A stretch of 64,000 bases of DNA from Treponema sp. OMZ 798 (lineage in GTDB: Bacteria; Spirochaetota; Spirochaetia; Treponematales; Treponemataceae): NCBI RefSeq assembly GCF_024181385.1, contig NZ_CP051305.1, positions 992,001-1,056,000 of the forward strand, given 5' to 3'. A model generated the notes under the pieces. That model saw only the letters and a program-made list of their open reading frames with translations, was not told the DNA's origin and ran no database searches. Numbering within the stretch: position 1 is the first letter of the stretch; the number at the start of each line of letters is the position of its first letter. The position numbers and the translations under genes are program-made. This document shows positions 7,255-14,594 of the stretch, in pieces.

Positions 7255-7563
7255 ATGGACAACGGAGGAAAAAAAATTAAATTAATTGTTTCAGGAATTC
7301 ATTTTTATTCTCAGTTGGATGAAGAAGCTTTTGATTTTTGCTTAAACAATATTTCTAATAAATTTATTAAAATTGATTCAAAAATCATAATCCATATAGA
7401 AAGAAAATCCTTAAATATAGAAAAACTTAGAAATATTTTCGGCTTAAAAGCAAGGTATAACATTACGATTGAAAATATAGATGAATTAGTATACGAAAAA
7501 AATAAAGATTTTATATTAAATCCTAATAGTTATTGGTATAAATATTTTAATAAAAAACAATAG
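7255..7563 (+). CDS. Small unknown protein, integron cassette gene
   Basis: 102 residues from ATG 7255, only ten bases after attC7; no good ribosome binding site is visible and the start is uncertain. A later start is possible because no obvious N-terminal motif is lost. It has a KLIVSGIHFYSQLDEEAFDFCL opening, then a strand-helix pattern, and ends in YWYKYFNKK. It resembles small immunity-like proteins in size and composition, but I cannot assign a family. Confidence 0.55.
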   Translation: MDNGGKKIKLIVSGIHFYSQLDEEAFDFCLNNISNKFIKIDSKIIIHIERKSLNIEKLRNIFGLKARYNITIENIDELVYEKNKDFILNPNSYWYKYFNKKQ

Positions 7564-7991
7564 TTAAACAAGTCAAGCTTGCTGAGTAAAGGAATAAAAA
7601 AAAGGATTATATGTTTGAGTTGAATATACTTTGGGCACTTATGTGGCTCATGCAGGTGAAAAAAATGATAAAGAAGTATTTAAGCAAGGCTTTTATGGTT
7701 TCACCTTTGATAGTATTCATCTGAATACTTTATAAAATTCATTAAAATAAAGAACTATGTACAATTAATAACTGCTTTTGTTTATATTTTAATTTTTTAT
7801 TTGTACAATAAATAGAATTTTCAAAATATTTGTAAGCAAAAATAATAATAAATTCTTGAATCAAAAAGTAAATATCTTATTTGATTATTTAAAAAATACA
7901 GTAAAACAAAAAAAGAAGGAAATTTTGAATCTTCTCAAACATATGAATCGGACTTTTTTAATTTAGTGAAAATAAATCAAAGAAATAAAAT
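7564..7991 (+). other. 428-bp stretch without an intact gene; degraded coding remains
   Basis: No open frame with a proper start fills this part of the cassette. Bases 7619-7735 read as 38 codons of protein-like sequence (including AHAGEKNDKEVFKQGFYGFTFDSIHL) ending in TAA but lacking a start. Around 7905-7990 a second protein-like run in another frame ends near attC8. This looks like a decayed gene rather than functional noncoding DNA, though an RNA gene cannot be excluded. Confidence 0.45.
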
Positions 7992-8056
7992 ACATAACAC
8001 AGCTTTCAAATCCAACAAACTGGTTAAGCGGTTTATGGGCTAAAATTATGTTATGT
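7992..8056 (+). repeat. attC-like site 8 (second sequence family)
   Basis: Cores ACATAAC (7992-7998) and GTTATGT (8050-8056), with an interior like that of site 7 (CACAGCTTTCAAATCCAA). The right core also starts the palindrome GTTATG-TG-CATAAC at 8050-8063. The inner arms are weakly complementary. Confidence 0.65.
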
Positions 8057-8088
8057 GCATAACAAAAGGCGTTGGAAAATATAAGTAA

Positions 8089-8598
8089 ATGAATCTCACA
8101 TTTGGAAATATAAGAAAGTCTAAAAAATTAAAATATTACTACACGGAAGATTTAGACGATATTGAATATTTGAAAAAACTGGAAGAGTATCATCTAACAA
8201 TTGAAAATAATTTTTATAGTTCTTTTATAGAAATTGAAAATTATTTGCATGATTCAAAAATCAAAATTAAAAAAGAAGGTAATACGGTTATTTTAGATGT
8301 ACATAGTTGTGATAATGATTTAAATGAACCAATAAACTTTCATATAATTTTTGAAGAAGCAAAAATTATATCCTGGAATTGTGTAAAAGAAAATGGACAT
8401 ATTTCACGATTAAACAAGAAGTATATTCCGACAGAATATGGTTATGAAGAATTTTATGAGGATAATGAAAAAAAATATGTATCAATTATCATGTTTGGTA
8501 AAAAAAATAAAAAAACTATCTATTATCCTTTTGTTACAATTCAGTTTCAAAAAATTAAAATAGAAAGATATGTAATTGGAATTAGGAATAAAAATTAA
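8089..8598 (+). CDS. Unknown cytoplasmic protein, integron cassette gene
   Basis: 169 residues; ATG at 8089 with no strong ribosome binding site. The protein is rich in Lys, Glu, Tyr and Asn, without signal peptide or membrane segments. A central stretch NFHIIFEEAKIISWNCV and a later KKTIYYPFVTIQFQ suggest an all-beta core. I do not recognise a family; the size and acidic or charged character would fit an immunity-type protein, but that is a guess. It is the first gene of the last cassette. Confidence 0.65.
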   Translation: MNLTFGNIRKSKKLKYYYTEDLDDIEYLKKLEEYHLTIENNFYSSFIEIENYLHDSKIKIKKEGNTVILDVHSCDNDLNEPINFHIIFEEAKIISWNCVKENGHISRLNKKYIPTEYGYEEFYEDNEKKYVSIIMFGKKNKKTIYYPFVTIQFQKIKIERYVIGIRNKN

Positions 8599-8616
8599 TT
8601 ATTATTATTATTATTA
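8599..8616 (+). repeat. TTA trinucleotide repeat, six units
   Basis: Six uninterrupted TTA units fill the gap between the preceding stop codon and the ribosome binding site of the acetyltransferase gene. Length change here would alter spacing upstream of the gene, not its frame. Confidence 0.75.
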
Positions 8617-8636
8617 TGAAAGGAGTACATTTTAAT

Positions 8637-9176
8637 ATGGTTATTGCTAGCTCAGAAAAGTGTAATTTAGTAAGTAGAGAAAAGGACGACTTTGAGTGGT
8701 ATTGGTATTGGCTAAACAATGGTGATTGGAGAAATACTGATGCTCCATGGGAAATAACACATCCAAATGAAAAGGAAGAAATTAGAGAGTTATTTTTAAA
8801 AAGTATTGATGAGGAAAGAAATGGAATAAAAAGTAGAGTTTGGATTGAATCAAATAATACTAGAATAGGTAGTTTAAACGCCTATGGATTCAAAAAAGAA
8901 ACTAAATCGATAAAAATTGGAATAGGAATATATGAATCGCAGTATCGAGGATTAGGAATAGCTCAATCTGCATTAAAACTTTGGATGAAGTATTTTTTTG
9001 AAAATTTAGATATTACTCGTCTTGAACTTGAGACTTATGATTTTAATAAACCGATGATTCGTGTGGCAGAGAAAATAGGATTAAAATTAGATAAGATTGA
9101 AATGAATATTAGAGAGTGGAATGATTTGATGGTTGATAAGTACTATTTTAGTATTAATAAAAATGAGTACAAATAA
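8637..9176 (+). CDS. GNAT-family N-acetyltransferase, integron cassette gene
   Basis: 179 residues from ATG 8637, with AAAGGAG at 8619-8625; an earlier ATG at 8616 lies upstream of that site and is unlikely. The acetyl-CoA binding region is IGIGIYESQYRGLGIAQSALKLWMKYFF (about residues 95-122; the R/Q-x-x-G-x-G/A motif is YRGLGIA), followed by a strand and NKPMIRVAEKIGLKLD, typical of the RimJ/RimL-like branch. Such cassette enzymes often modify antibiotics or ribosomal proteins; the substrate is not deducible. Confidence 0.85.
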   Translation: MVIASSEKCNLVSREKDDFEWYWYWLNNGDWRNTDAPWEITHPNEKEEIRELFLKSIDEERNGIKSRVWIESNNTRIGSLNAYGFKKETKSIKIGIGIYESQYRGLGIAQSALKLWMKYFFENLDITRLELETYDFNKPMIRVAEKIGLKLDKIEMNIREWNDLMVDKYYFSINKNEYK

Positions 9177-9204
9177 ACATTTCTAATGGTTTATTAATAC
9201 TATT

Positions 9205-9417
9205 ATGACAATTATTACGGTGGTAATTACAAAAACCTCTGTAGAAATGCTAAAACCATTAAGAGTAAAAGTGGTAAAAATATTCAAACAGCATATTAGT
9301 GTTTCTGTGCTTATTAGTGCTGTTATATTTGGGTTGGGATATTTAATTTTTATAACAACAGGTATAAGCAGGAATTTGGTATTTCGAATAGTTATTTTTA
9401 CAACAAACATTGTTTAA
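9205..9417 (+). CDS. Possible small membrane peptide (weak)
   Basis: 70 codons with one likely membrane segment (VSVLISAVIFGLGYLIF). No ribosome binding site precedes the ATG and an equally long frame overlaps on the other strand, so this may be chance in AT-rich DNA. Listed because it lies in the last cassette, downstream of the acetyltransferase, and nothing else explains the stretch from 9177 to 9473. Confidence 0.25.
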   Translation: MTIITVVITKTSVEMLKPLRVKVVKIFKQHISVSVLISAVIFGLGYLIFITTGISRNLVFRIVIFTTNIV

Positions 9418-9473
9418 CAAATAAACCATTAATTTTTACACCGACAAAATATTTCGACTTGATTGAAGAAAAA

Positions 9474-9500
9474 GTCTAACACTCGCTTTAATGCTAACGG
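9474..9500 (+). repeat. Truncated attC marking the distal end of the array
   Basis: GTCTAACACTCGCTTTAATGC matches the left core and left arm of the main attC family, then the similarity stops at about 9500. The right half and GTTRRRY core are absent. No attC-like sequence was seen to the right in this window. Confidence 0.7.
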
Positions 9501-9517
9501 TAAGGAGGTATGATACA

Positions 9518-10009
9518 ATGACAATAACGATAATATCAACTCTTATGTTGATGATTTTTTATTTTCTTTTGTTGTATGGAGGGGGCGCTTTTGTTCAAAA
9601 CAAGAAGTTTTTTTCTTCAGCGCCCAAAGAGGTTTATGATGCCGTTCCGGACAGAAAAGAACGATTTCACGGTGCCCATGTGATCGGTTGGGTTATAATT
9701 GTACTTGCTTTTCTTATCTTTTTGGGTGCATTTATACTTGGTGCATGGAATGGAATTCGTAATGATTTTAGCTTCATTGAGTTTTTTATAAGATTTCTAA
9801 TCATGCTTTATGGGATGGAGACTTTCGATATTGTGTTTTTTGATTGGGTCCTTCTCTGTCATTCAAATTTCTTCCCTCATTTTTATCCGGAAGTTAAGGA
9901 TATCGTCAGACCGCATTTGTTTGGATTTAATTGGAAAGCACATATTATTCATTACATTGTATATATTCCCATTTGTGCCGCTTTAGCGTGGATATGCACT
10001 CTGATATAA
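9518..10009 (+). CDS. Multi-pass membrane protein of unknown function
   Basis: 163 residues from ATG 9518, with AAGGAGG at 9502-9508; an in-frame ATG at 9491 lies inside the attC remnant. Four or five hydrophobic segments are visible: about residues 3-22, 55-78, 88-108 and 142-162. A conserved-looking FDWVLLCHS motif sits in a loop. I do not recognise a named family. It is the first gene after the attC remnant and may have been the cargo of the last cassette or resident DNA. Confidence 0.75.
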   Translation: MTITIISTLMLMIFYFLLLYGGGAFVQNKKFFSSAPKEVYDAVPDRKERFHGAHVIGWVIIVLAFLIFLGAFILGAWNGIRNDFSFIEFFIRFLIMLYGMETFDIVFFDWVLLCHSNFFPHFYPEVKDIVRPHLFGFNWKAHIIHYIVYIPICAALAWICTLI

Positions 10010-10083
10010 CTCTAAGATAATAAATTAGAAAATATAAATTATGAAGTTAGATGTATAGCTTGTAACACCGGAAAGGAGTGGAA

Positions 10084-10569
10084 ATGAAAAAACTATTTTT
10101 AATATTATTAATTTTAATTATAAATATTCCCTGTTTTTCGCAAGTGATAAATATAGATTATTTTCCAAAAAATAATGATATTGATAAGCAATATGAAATA
10201 GATATGCAATCTTGGAGTACTAATTATGAATGGCGGATTATTATTGGAAAATATTTATCTATTTGGAAAAGACAAATGTATTTGGAAATGGAAAGACTTA
10301 TTTCAATCATTCCACATTTTGAAAAAGAAATAATAAAAAATCAAAAAAAATGGGAAGAAGCTATAGAACAGGATTTTAAATTAATAGCTGAAAATGTTGA
10401 TCTCAATAAAATAGGACGAGAAGTATATATTGGTGAATATTGCACTGCAAGAATAGAACTTTATAGAAACAAAGCAATATATTATTTATGTCTTTATTAC
10501 ACAATCAAAGATCAGATATCAGAAGATAATTTATATACTGATATTAAAAAAGCTGAACTAGCAGAATAA
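10084..10569 (+). CDS. Secreted protein of unknown function
   Basis: 161 residues from ATG 10084, with AAAGGAG at 10072-10078. The N-terminus MKKLFLILLILIINIPCFSQ is a clear signal peptide; Cys at residue 17 may be part of a relaxed spirochaete lipobox (NIPC) or precede a signal peptidase I site. The mature part is helical, charged and rich in Trp/Tyr, with two Cys near the C-terminus. No recognised domain. The gene stands alone between short gaps. Confidence 0.7.
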   Translation: MKKLFLILLILIINIPCFSQVINIDYFPKNNDIDKQYEIDMQSWSTNYEWRIIIGKYLSIWKRQMYLEMERLISIIPHFEKEIIKNQKKWEEAIEQDFKLIAENVDLNKIGREVYIGEYCTARIELYRNKAIYYLCLYYTIKDQISEDNLYTDIKKAELAE

Positions 10570-10707
10570 ATATTAACTTATTTAATCTTATTATTGTTTC
10601 AAAGATGAATTATGTTGCGGTTCGTGAAAAATTCATTCAGCTTGATATTATTTTTAAGCCGTAAAAGAAATCGGATAATATGAAATTGATTAATAGGATG
10701 TAAGCTC

Positions 10708-11160
10708 ATGAAATATGATTTTAATTTTCTTGAAGATTATTTTAAAGATTACAATGTAACTATAAAAAAAGATGGCGATATATCTTTTAAAATTACTTTA
10801 GATCAAGAAGTTACAATATATTTTCAAAATGCAGAGAATGAAGATGATTCATTAATTGCGTTTGTAAATGGTGAGTGGCATTGTCATGATGATATAATTT
10901 TTTCCGGAAAAAACGGCTATTATATATCTTTAAATTATATTGATTTTATTTCAGAAATAATTGAAGGGAATGTATTAATTTGTTTATTATATTCAGCCGG
11001 AAAATTAAAAGATATTTTTCCTATTCATAAAAATTATTTTGATGAACTCGATTATATGGAATTTGGTGAAGGGTTAAGAATAAAAAAATTGAAAATAGAA
11101 AAAAAATTTGGAGAACTTAATTATGAGCAAGAGAATCGAAATATTAAATTCTTTTTATGA
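10708..11160 (+). CDS. Unknown cytoplasmic protein
   Basis: 150 residues, no signal peptide. The ATG at 10708 has only a weak site (GGATG) upstream. The protein is acidic in its first half (FLEDYFKDY; NAENEDDS) and basic at the end. Its last 38 bases overlap the methyltransferase gene, an unusually long overlap suggesting either an extended C-terminus after mutation of an earlier stop, or coupled translation. No family recognised. Confidence 0.6.
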   Translation: MKYDFNFLEDYFKDYNVTIKKDGDISFKITLDQEVTIYFQNAENEDDSLIAFVNGEWHCHDDIIFSGKNGYYISLNYIDFISEIIEGNVLICLLYSAGKLKDIFPIHKNYFDELDYMEFGEGLRIKKLKIEKKFGELNYEQENRNIKFFL

Positions 11161-11914
11161 TGATATCGATGAAGACTCTAGGTTGGACAGAAGTCGTCAT
11201 GGACAATTGGAGTATATCACTACAATGAACTATATTCACCGATATGCAAAAGCCGGAGCGAAGATATTGGAAATTGGAGCCGGTACAGGCAGATATTCCA
11301 TTACCTTGGCAAAGGAAGGATATAAGGTAACGGCTGTTGAGCTGGTAGGGAGCAATCTTGAGGTGCTGAGAAAAAACGGCAGCGGTATTAAAAATATCGT
11401 TTCTTATCAGGGGGATGCCTTAAATCTTGATAGATTTGAAGATAATAAATTTGACATTACATTATTATTCGGGCCGATGTATCATTTATATGATAAAAAA
11501 GATGTACACAAAGCATTGGATGAAGCAATTCGCGTTACAAAAAAAGGCGGAATAATTTTGACGGCTTTTCTTTCCGTATATGCCATTATGAACAACAATT
11601 ACCTTAAAGAAACTCTTGCCGCAGGTATAAAGATGAACTTCGATGATGATTATAAAGTTAAACATTTTGAAGAACAGCTGTTTACAGGCTATGACATTAC
11701 AGAATTTGAACAGCTTTTTGAATCTCATAAGACAAAGTATCTGACTACCGTTGCTGTAGACAATATTTTGGAATCGGCAGAAGGTAGAACCGATTTTAAA
11801 ATGCAGGATAAAGATTTTGATTTATTTGTTAAGTATCACTTAGCGACATGTGAAAAACGGGAATTGCTTGGAGCTTCAAGTCATCTATTATATATATGCA
11901 AAAAAGAAGATTGA
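11123..11914 (+). CDS. SAM-dependent methyltransferase (class I)
   Basis: 263 residues from ATG 11123. A TTG five codons earlier is possible but less likely, and GGAG at 11110-11113 fits the ATG. Motif I is ILEIGAGTGRYSI at about residues 50-62, the acidic end of strand 2 is VTAVELV, and motif IV is DITLLFGPMYHL at about 115-126, followed by TKKGGIILTAFLS. This matches small-molecule methyltransferases of the UbiE/MT11-12 type. Substrate unknown. Confidence 0.85.
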   Translation: MSKRIEILNSFYDDIDEDSRLDRSRHGQLEYITTMNYIHRYAKAGAKILEIGAGTGRYSITLAKEGYKVTAVELVGSNLEVLRKNGSGIKNIVSYQGDALNLDRFEDNKFDITLLFGPMYHLYDKKDVHKALDEAIRVTKKGGIILTAFLSVYAIMNNNYLKETLAAGIKMNFDDDYKVKHFEEQLFTGYDITEFEQLFESHKTKYLTTVAVDNILESAEGRTDFKMQDKDFDLFVKYHLATCEKRELLGASSHLLYICKKED

Positions 11915-11920
11915 ACTTAT

Positions 11921-12544
11921 ATGAAAATGAATAAATATTTTGCTATTTTAATAAAATCTTTTATCTCACTTATCATGCTGTTAATTTTTAGTGCTATAGG
12001 TTTATATATTTTTCTGAATATTTATATAAATTCAAAAGCAATAGAAATAAATTCGCTTCTATTAAAAAATGAATCTTTGGTTGAGTTATCTTCAGAACAA
12101 ATAAAGATTGCTGCTTATATTTATACAAATGATAAAAATCCTAAATTTACAAAATTGCCGTTGATTGCAAATTTGCTTTCTTCAAAAAATAGAGTAGCAT
12201 ATATGATTGCAGAAACTTATTTTTGTTTAACCGATGAACGAGCAAAAAAACTAGGTCATATGGAACGGAGATTTATTATTTTAGGAACTAGAAGAAAAAT
12301 TGAAAAAACTTTAGACTATAAAGAATGTTACAACTATCTTTATATAAAGTTATATTTTGGGAATGGAATTTATGGAATTAATAATGCATCTGAATTTTAT
12401 TTTAAGAAAAACTATAAAGAATTAAACTGTGAAGAATTTGTAAAATTAACATTGATTACATTAAATCCTGTAATCTATGATTTAATAAATGGAAATCAAA
12501 AGAAAATTGAAAGAAAAGTTTCAGAAATATGTTCTAAATTGTAA
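11921..12544 (+). CDS. Membrane-anchored, degenerate GT51 transglycosylase-like protein
   Basis: 207 residues. Residues about 10-33 form one membrane anchor. Residues 143-183 (KLYFGNGIYGINNASEFYF...LTLITLNP) align by eye with the C-terminal part of the GT51 peptidoglycan transglycosylase domain; the intact PBP1A in this same window (33279-35858) has the matching LNEAYFGGGTNGVSAASRFYF...LSNP. However, the glutamate motif (EDRxFxxHxG) is not recognisable apart from an AETYF near residue 98, and the GGSTITQQ motif is absent. No transpeptidase domain. It may bind rather than polymerise glycan. Family call moderate, function unknown. Confidence 0.6.
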   Translation: MKMNKYFAILIKSFISLIMLLIFSAIGLYIFLNIYINSKAIEINSLLLKNESLVELSSEQIKIAAYIYTNDKNPKFTKLPLIANLLSSKNRVAYMIAETYFCLTDERAKKLGHMERRFIILGTRRKIEKTLDYKECYNYLYIKLYFGNGIYGINNASEFYFKKNYKELNCEEFVKLTLITLNPVIYDLINGNQKKIERKVSEICSKL

Positions 12545-12584
12545 AATAGACATGTAAGTATAAATAAATTTATGAAGGTATAAA

Positions 12585-13217
12585 ATGAAAGATAGGCGTG
12601 TAGTTTTAAAGTATTTTGTTGTGATAAATTGGACTGATAGACAAAAGTACACTGAAATATTTAAAAAATTTATAAATGAGTTTAATAAGTTCCTACATAA
12701 TAAAGAAATTGATATTATTGACAAATTTGAAATAAATTATAAAGTACAAAAAGATAATTTAGAAAAATTCAATAATGCAAAAGAAATTGTTGATGTTTTT
12801 GCTAGTAATGGACCCAAGAAAATATCTGTTATACTGGAAAATCCGGCTTTGAACCTTATTAAAAAAGATAGAGAAAAATATTTAATCGGTATTATTTTAG
12901 ATTTTAAAGAAGGTATACCGGAATTTGATATACAGGAGATTACAAGATTCGTTGATGATATTTTTCATATTACATACGGGTACGGATTTTTTCCCGGTAA
13001 AAATCAAGATATAATTACGGAAAGTTTTATAAAACAAGGTTTATTCAGTGCTTCGATAAAAGGAAAGCAAAACGACTGTAAGGTGGATGAAAGCATTGCA
13101 ATGGGGAATGTAAATAAATTTTATGAGTATAATTTTCTCAATAAACTACAAATAGACAAAAATACAATTTTAGACTATAAATCTATAGGAAATAATTTAT
13201 TTTACTATAAAAACTGA
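12585..13217 (+). CDS. Unknown cytoplasmic protein
   Basis: 210 residues starting MKDRRVVLKYFVVINW, with a weak ribosome binding site (GAAGG). No signal peptide. The sequence suggests a mixed alpha/beta protein with a GYGFFPGKNQD stretch in its second half. It ends directly at the following phosphatase gene (15-base gap to its ATG), so the two are probably co-transcribed. The size and neighbourhood resemble immunity-type proteins, but there is no recognisable motif. Confidence 0.6.
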   Translation: MKDRRVVLKYFVVINWTDRQKYTEIFKKFINEFNKFLHNKEIDIIDKFEINYKVQKDNLEKFNNAKEIVDVFASNGPKKISVILENPALNLIKKDREKYLIGIILDFKEGIPEFDIQEITRFVDDIFHITYGYGFFPGKNQDIITESFIKQGLFSASIKGKQNDCKVDESIAMGNVNKFYEYNFLNKLQIDKNTILDYKSIGNNLFYYKN

Positions 13218-13232
13218 TTGATAGGATACGCT

Positions 13233-14276
13233 ATGAATTATAAATTTATATTTTTACGGCACGGCAGATCATTGGCCGATGATGAGGGTAAACATGAAGG
13301 GCAATATGATTCTCCTTTAACTGAAATAGGAATAAGGCAGGCTAAGAACATCGCCGAAATATTGAAAAGTTATGATTTTGATTTGATTATATCTTCTCCA
13401 TTAAAACGAGCCTTGCAAACTGCCGAAGTTATTTCAAAAACATTGAATATCAAAATTGAAGTAAATGACTTATTCAAAGAGCGTGATAATGGTATTCTTG
13501 CAGGCTTAACATTTGAAGAAGCCGAAATAAAATATCCTGAACCTAAAAATCAAAGTATTTATAGAAACTTTCCTTGCGAAAGCGGTGAAAATGAAATTCA
13601 ACTTAATCCCAGAGCCTTATTATGTATAAATTCAATATTAAAAAGAAAACCCGGAAAATATTTAATTGTCGCTCATGGAAAAATCCTCAATGCGATCATC
13701 AAACAAATTTTAAAAATGCCTATAGGAAATCTTAATAATTCTGCTATTTTTAAATTAAAAGATACCGGATATATTGAAATGGATTATTATATTGAAAAAG
13801 ATTTATGGGTATTCAATAAAATGGAAAATCGGATAAAAATATTTATGGATAGTACTATGTTTTTTCAAATGGTTGTCGAACAAAGAAAAAATGATGAATT
13901 TAGAAATAAATATGATGATAAACTTAAGTCTTTTATTAAAACAAAGTATAAGAGCTTATTGTATGAAAGAAAATATAACGGGGTATATGGTTGGATAGTT
14001 GGATACGGCGAACCTCCTAAAAAACACCTGGATGTATTATTGCTGACCAATAAAGAATACAGTCTGGGCGATATTATAGAAATAAAAATTATCGGGGTAT
14101 TTTTACGAAATGATCATGATAATAAATTTATTGCATTGGAAAAAGAAAGAGATGAAAATGATTTTTCTGAATTAAAAGAAAAAGATAAAAATATGTTATT
14201 AAGATTATATCCCAATATACGAGATGGAGAAGGGTGGTTTGGGAAAGAAAAAGCTTTAAGGTTGTTAATAGTGTAA
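13233..14276 (+). CDS. Histidine phosphatase fused to an inorganic-pyrophosphatase-like domain
   Basis: 347 residues from ATG 13233. Residues 1-200 are a histidine phosphatase (phosphoglycerate-mutase-like): catalytic His in LRHGRS (His10), Arg in SPLKRA, Glu in FKERDNG, and second His in VAHGK (His148). Residues about 240-347 resemble the core of family I inorganic pyrophosphatase: VYGWIVGYG, HLDVLLLTN, IIEIKIIGVF and DNKFIALE. In true enzymes the second motif is DGDPLDVL; here only the last Asp remains, so two metal ligands appear lost. The C-terminal part may be a binding or regulatory module. The substrate is unknown. Confidence 0.75.
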   Translation: MNYKFIFLRHGRSLADDEGKHEGQYDSPLTEIGIRQAKNIAEILKSYDFDLIISSPLKRALQTAEVISKTLNIKIEVNDLFKERDNGILAGLTFEEAEIKYPEPKNQSIYRNFPCESGENEIQLNPRALLCINSILKRKPGKYLIVAHGKILNAIIKQILKMPIGNLNNSAIFKLKDTGYIEMDYYIEKDLWVFNKMENRIKIFMDSTMFFQMVVEQRKNDEFRNKYDDKLKSFIKTKYKSLLYERKYNGVYGWIVGYGEPPKKHLDVLLLTNKEYSLGDIIEIKIIGVFLRNDHDNKFIALEKERDENDFSELKEKDKNMLLRLYPNIRDGEGWFGKEKALRLLIV

Positions 14277-14291
14277 GGACTAAATAGTTTT

Positions 14292-14576
14292 ATGGATTCA
14301 CCTATTTTAAAAGAAGAAATTTCACAATTTCTTGATAAAGATGGCCGTATTATCAGGTGGCCGAAGAAAACTTATGATAAAATAAATATCTTAAAATATT
14401 TGCAAGAAAAATTCGATCCAGATAAAAAATACTCTGAAATTGAAGTAAATGAGCTCTTAAAATCTTGGCATACTTTCAATGATCATGCGCTTTTAAGGCG
14501 TGAGCTTTTTGATAAATTTTTATTGGAACGGACTCCTGATTGTAAAGAATATTGGGTTACTAGGGAGAAAGTTTAA
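14292..14576 (+). CDS. DUF2087 family protein
   Basis: 94 residues. The pattern FLDKDGRIIRWPKK, YLQEKFDPDKKYSEIEVNELL and DHALLRRELFDKFLLERT...EYW is characteristic of DUF2087 (often annotated as a winged-helix-like or transcriptional-regulator-associated domain). It would be a small, probably nucleic-acid-related protein, but no activity is established to my knowledge. It follows the phosphatase gene by 15 bases, suggesting one transcript. Confidence 0.85.
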   Translation: MDSPILKEEISQFLDKDGRIIRWPKKTYDKINILKYLQEKFDPDKKYSEIEVNELLKSWHTFNDHALLRRELFDKFLLERTPDCKEYWVTREKV

Positions 14577-14594
14577 ACTTTGTAAGATTTTATT

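Noticed and set aside
56..8056. Regularly spaced repeats that could look like a CRISPR array
   Set aside because: The repeats are 63-67 bases, imperfect palindromes separated by whole genes of different length, with RYYYAAC/GTTRRRY ends. They are attC sites; no cas genes or spacer-sized gaps are present.
9183..9410. Minus-strand frame of 75 codons
   Set aside because: Overlaps a plus-strand frame of equal quality in AT-rich DNA; neither has ribosome binding signals.
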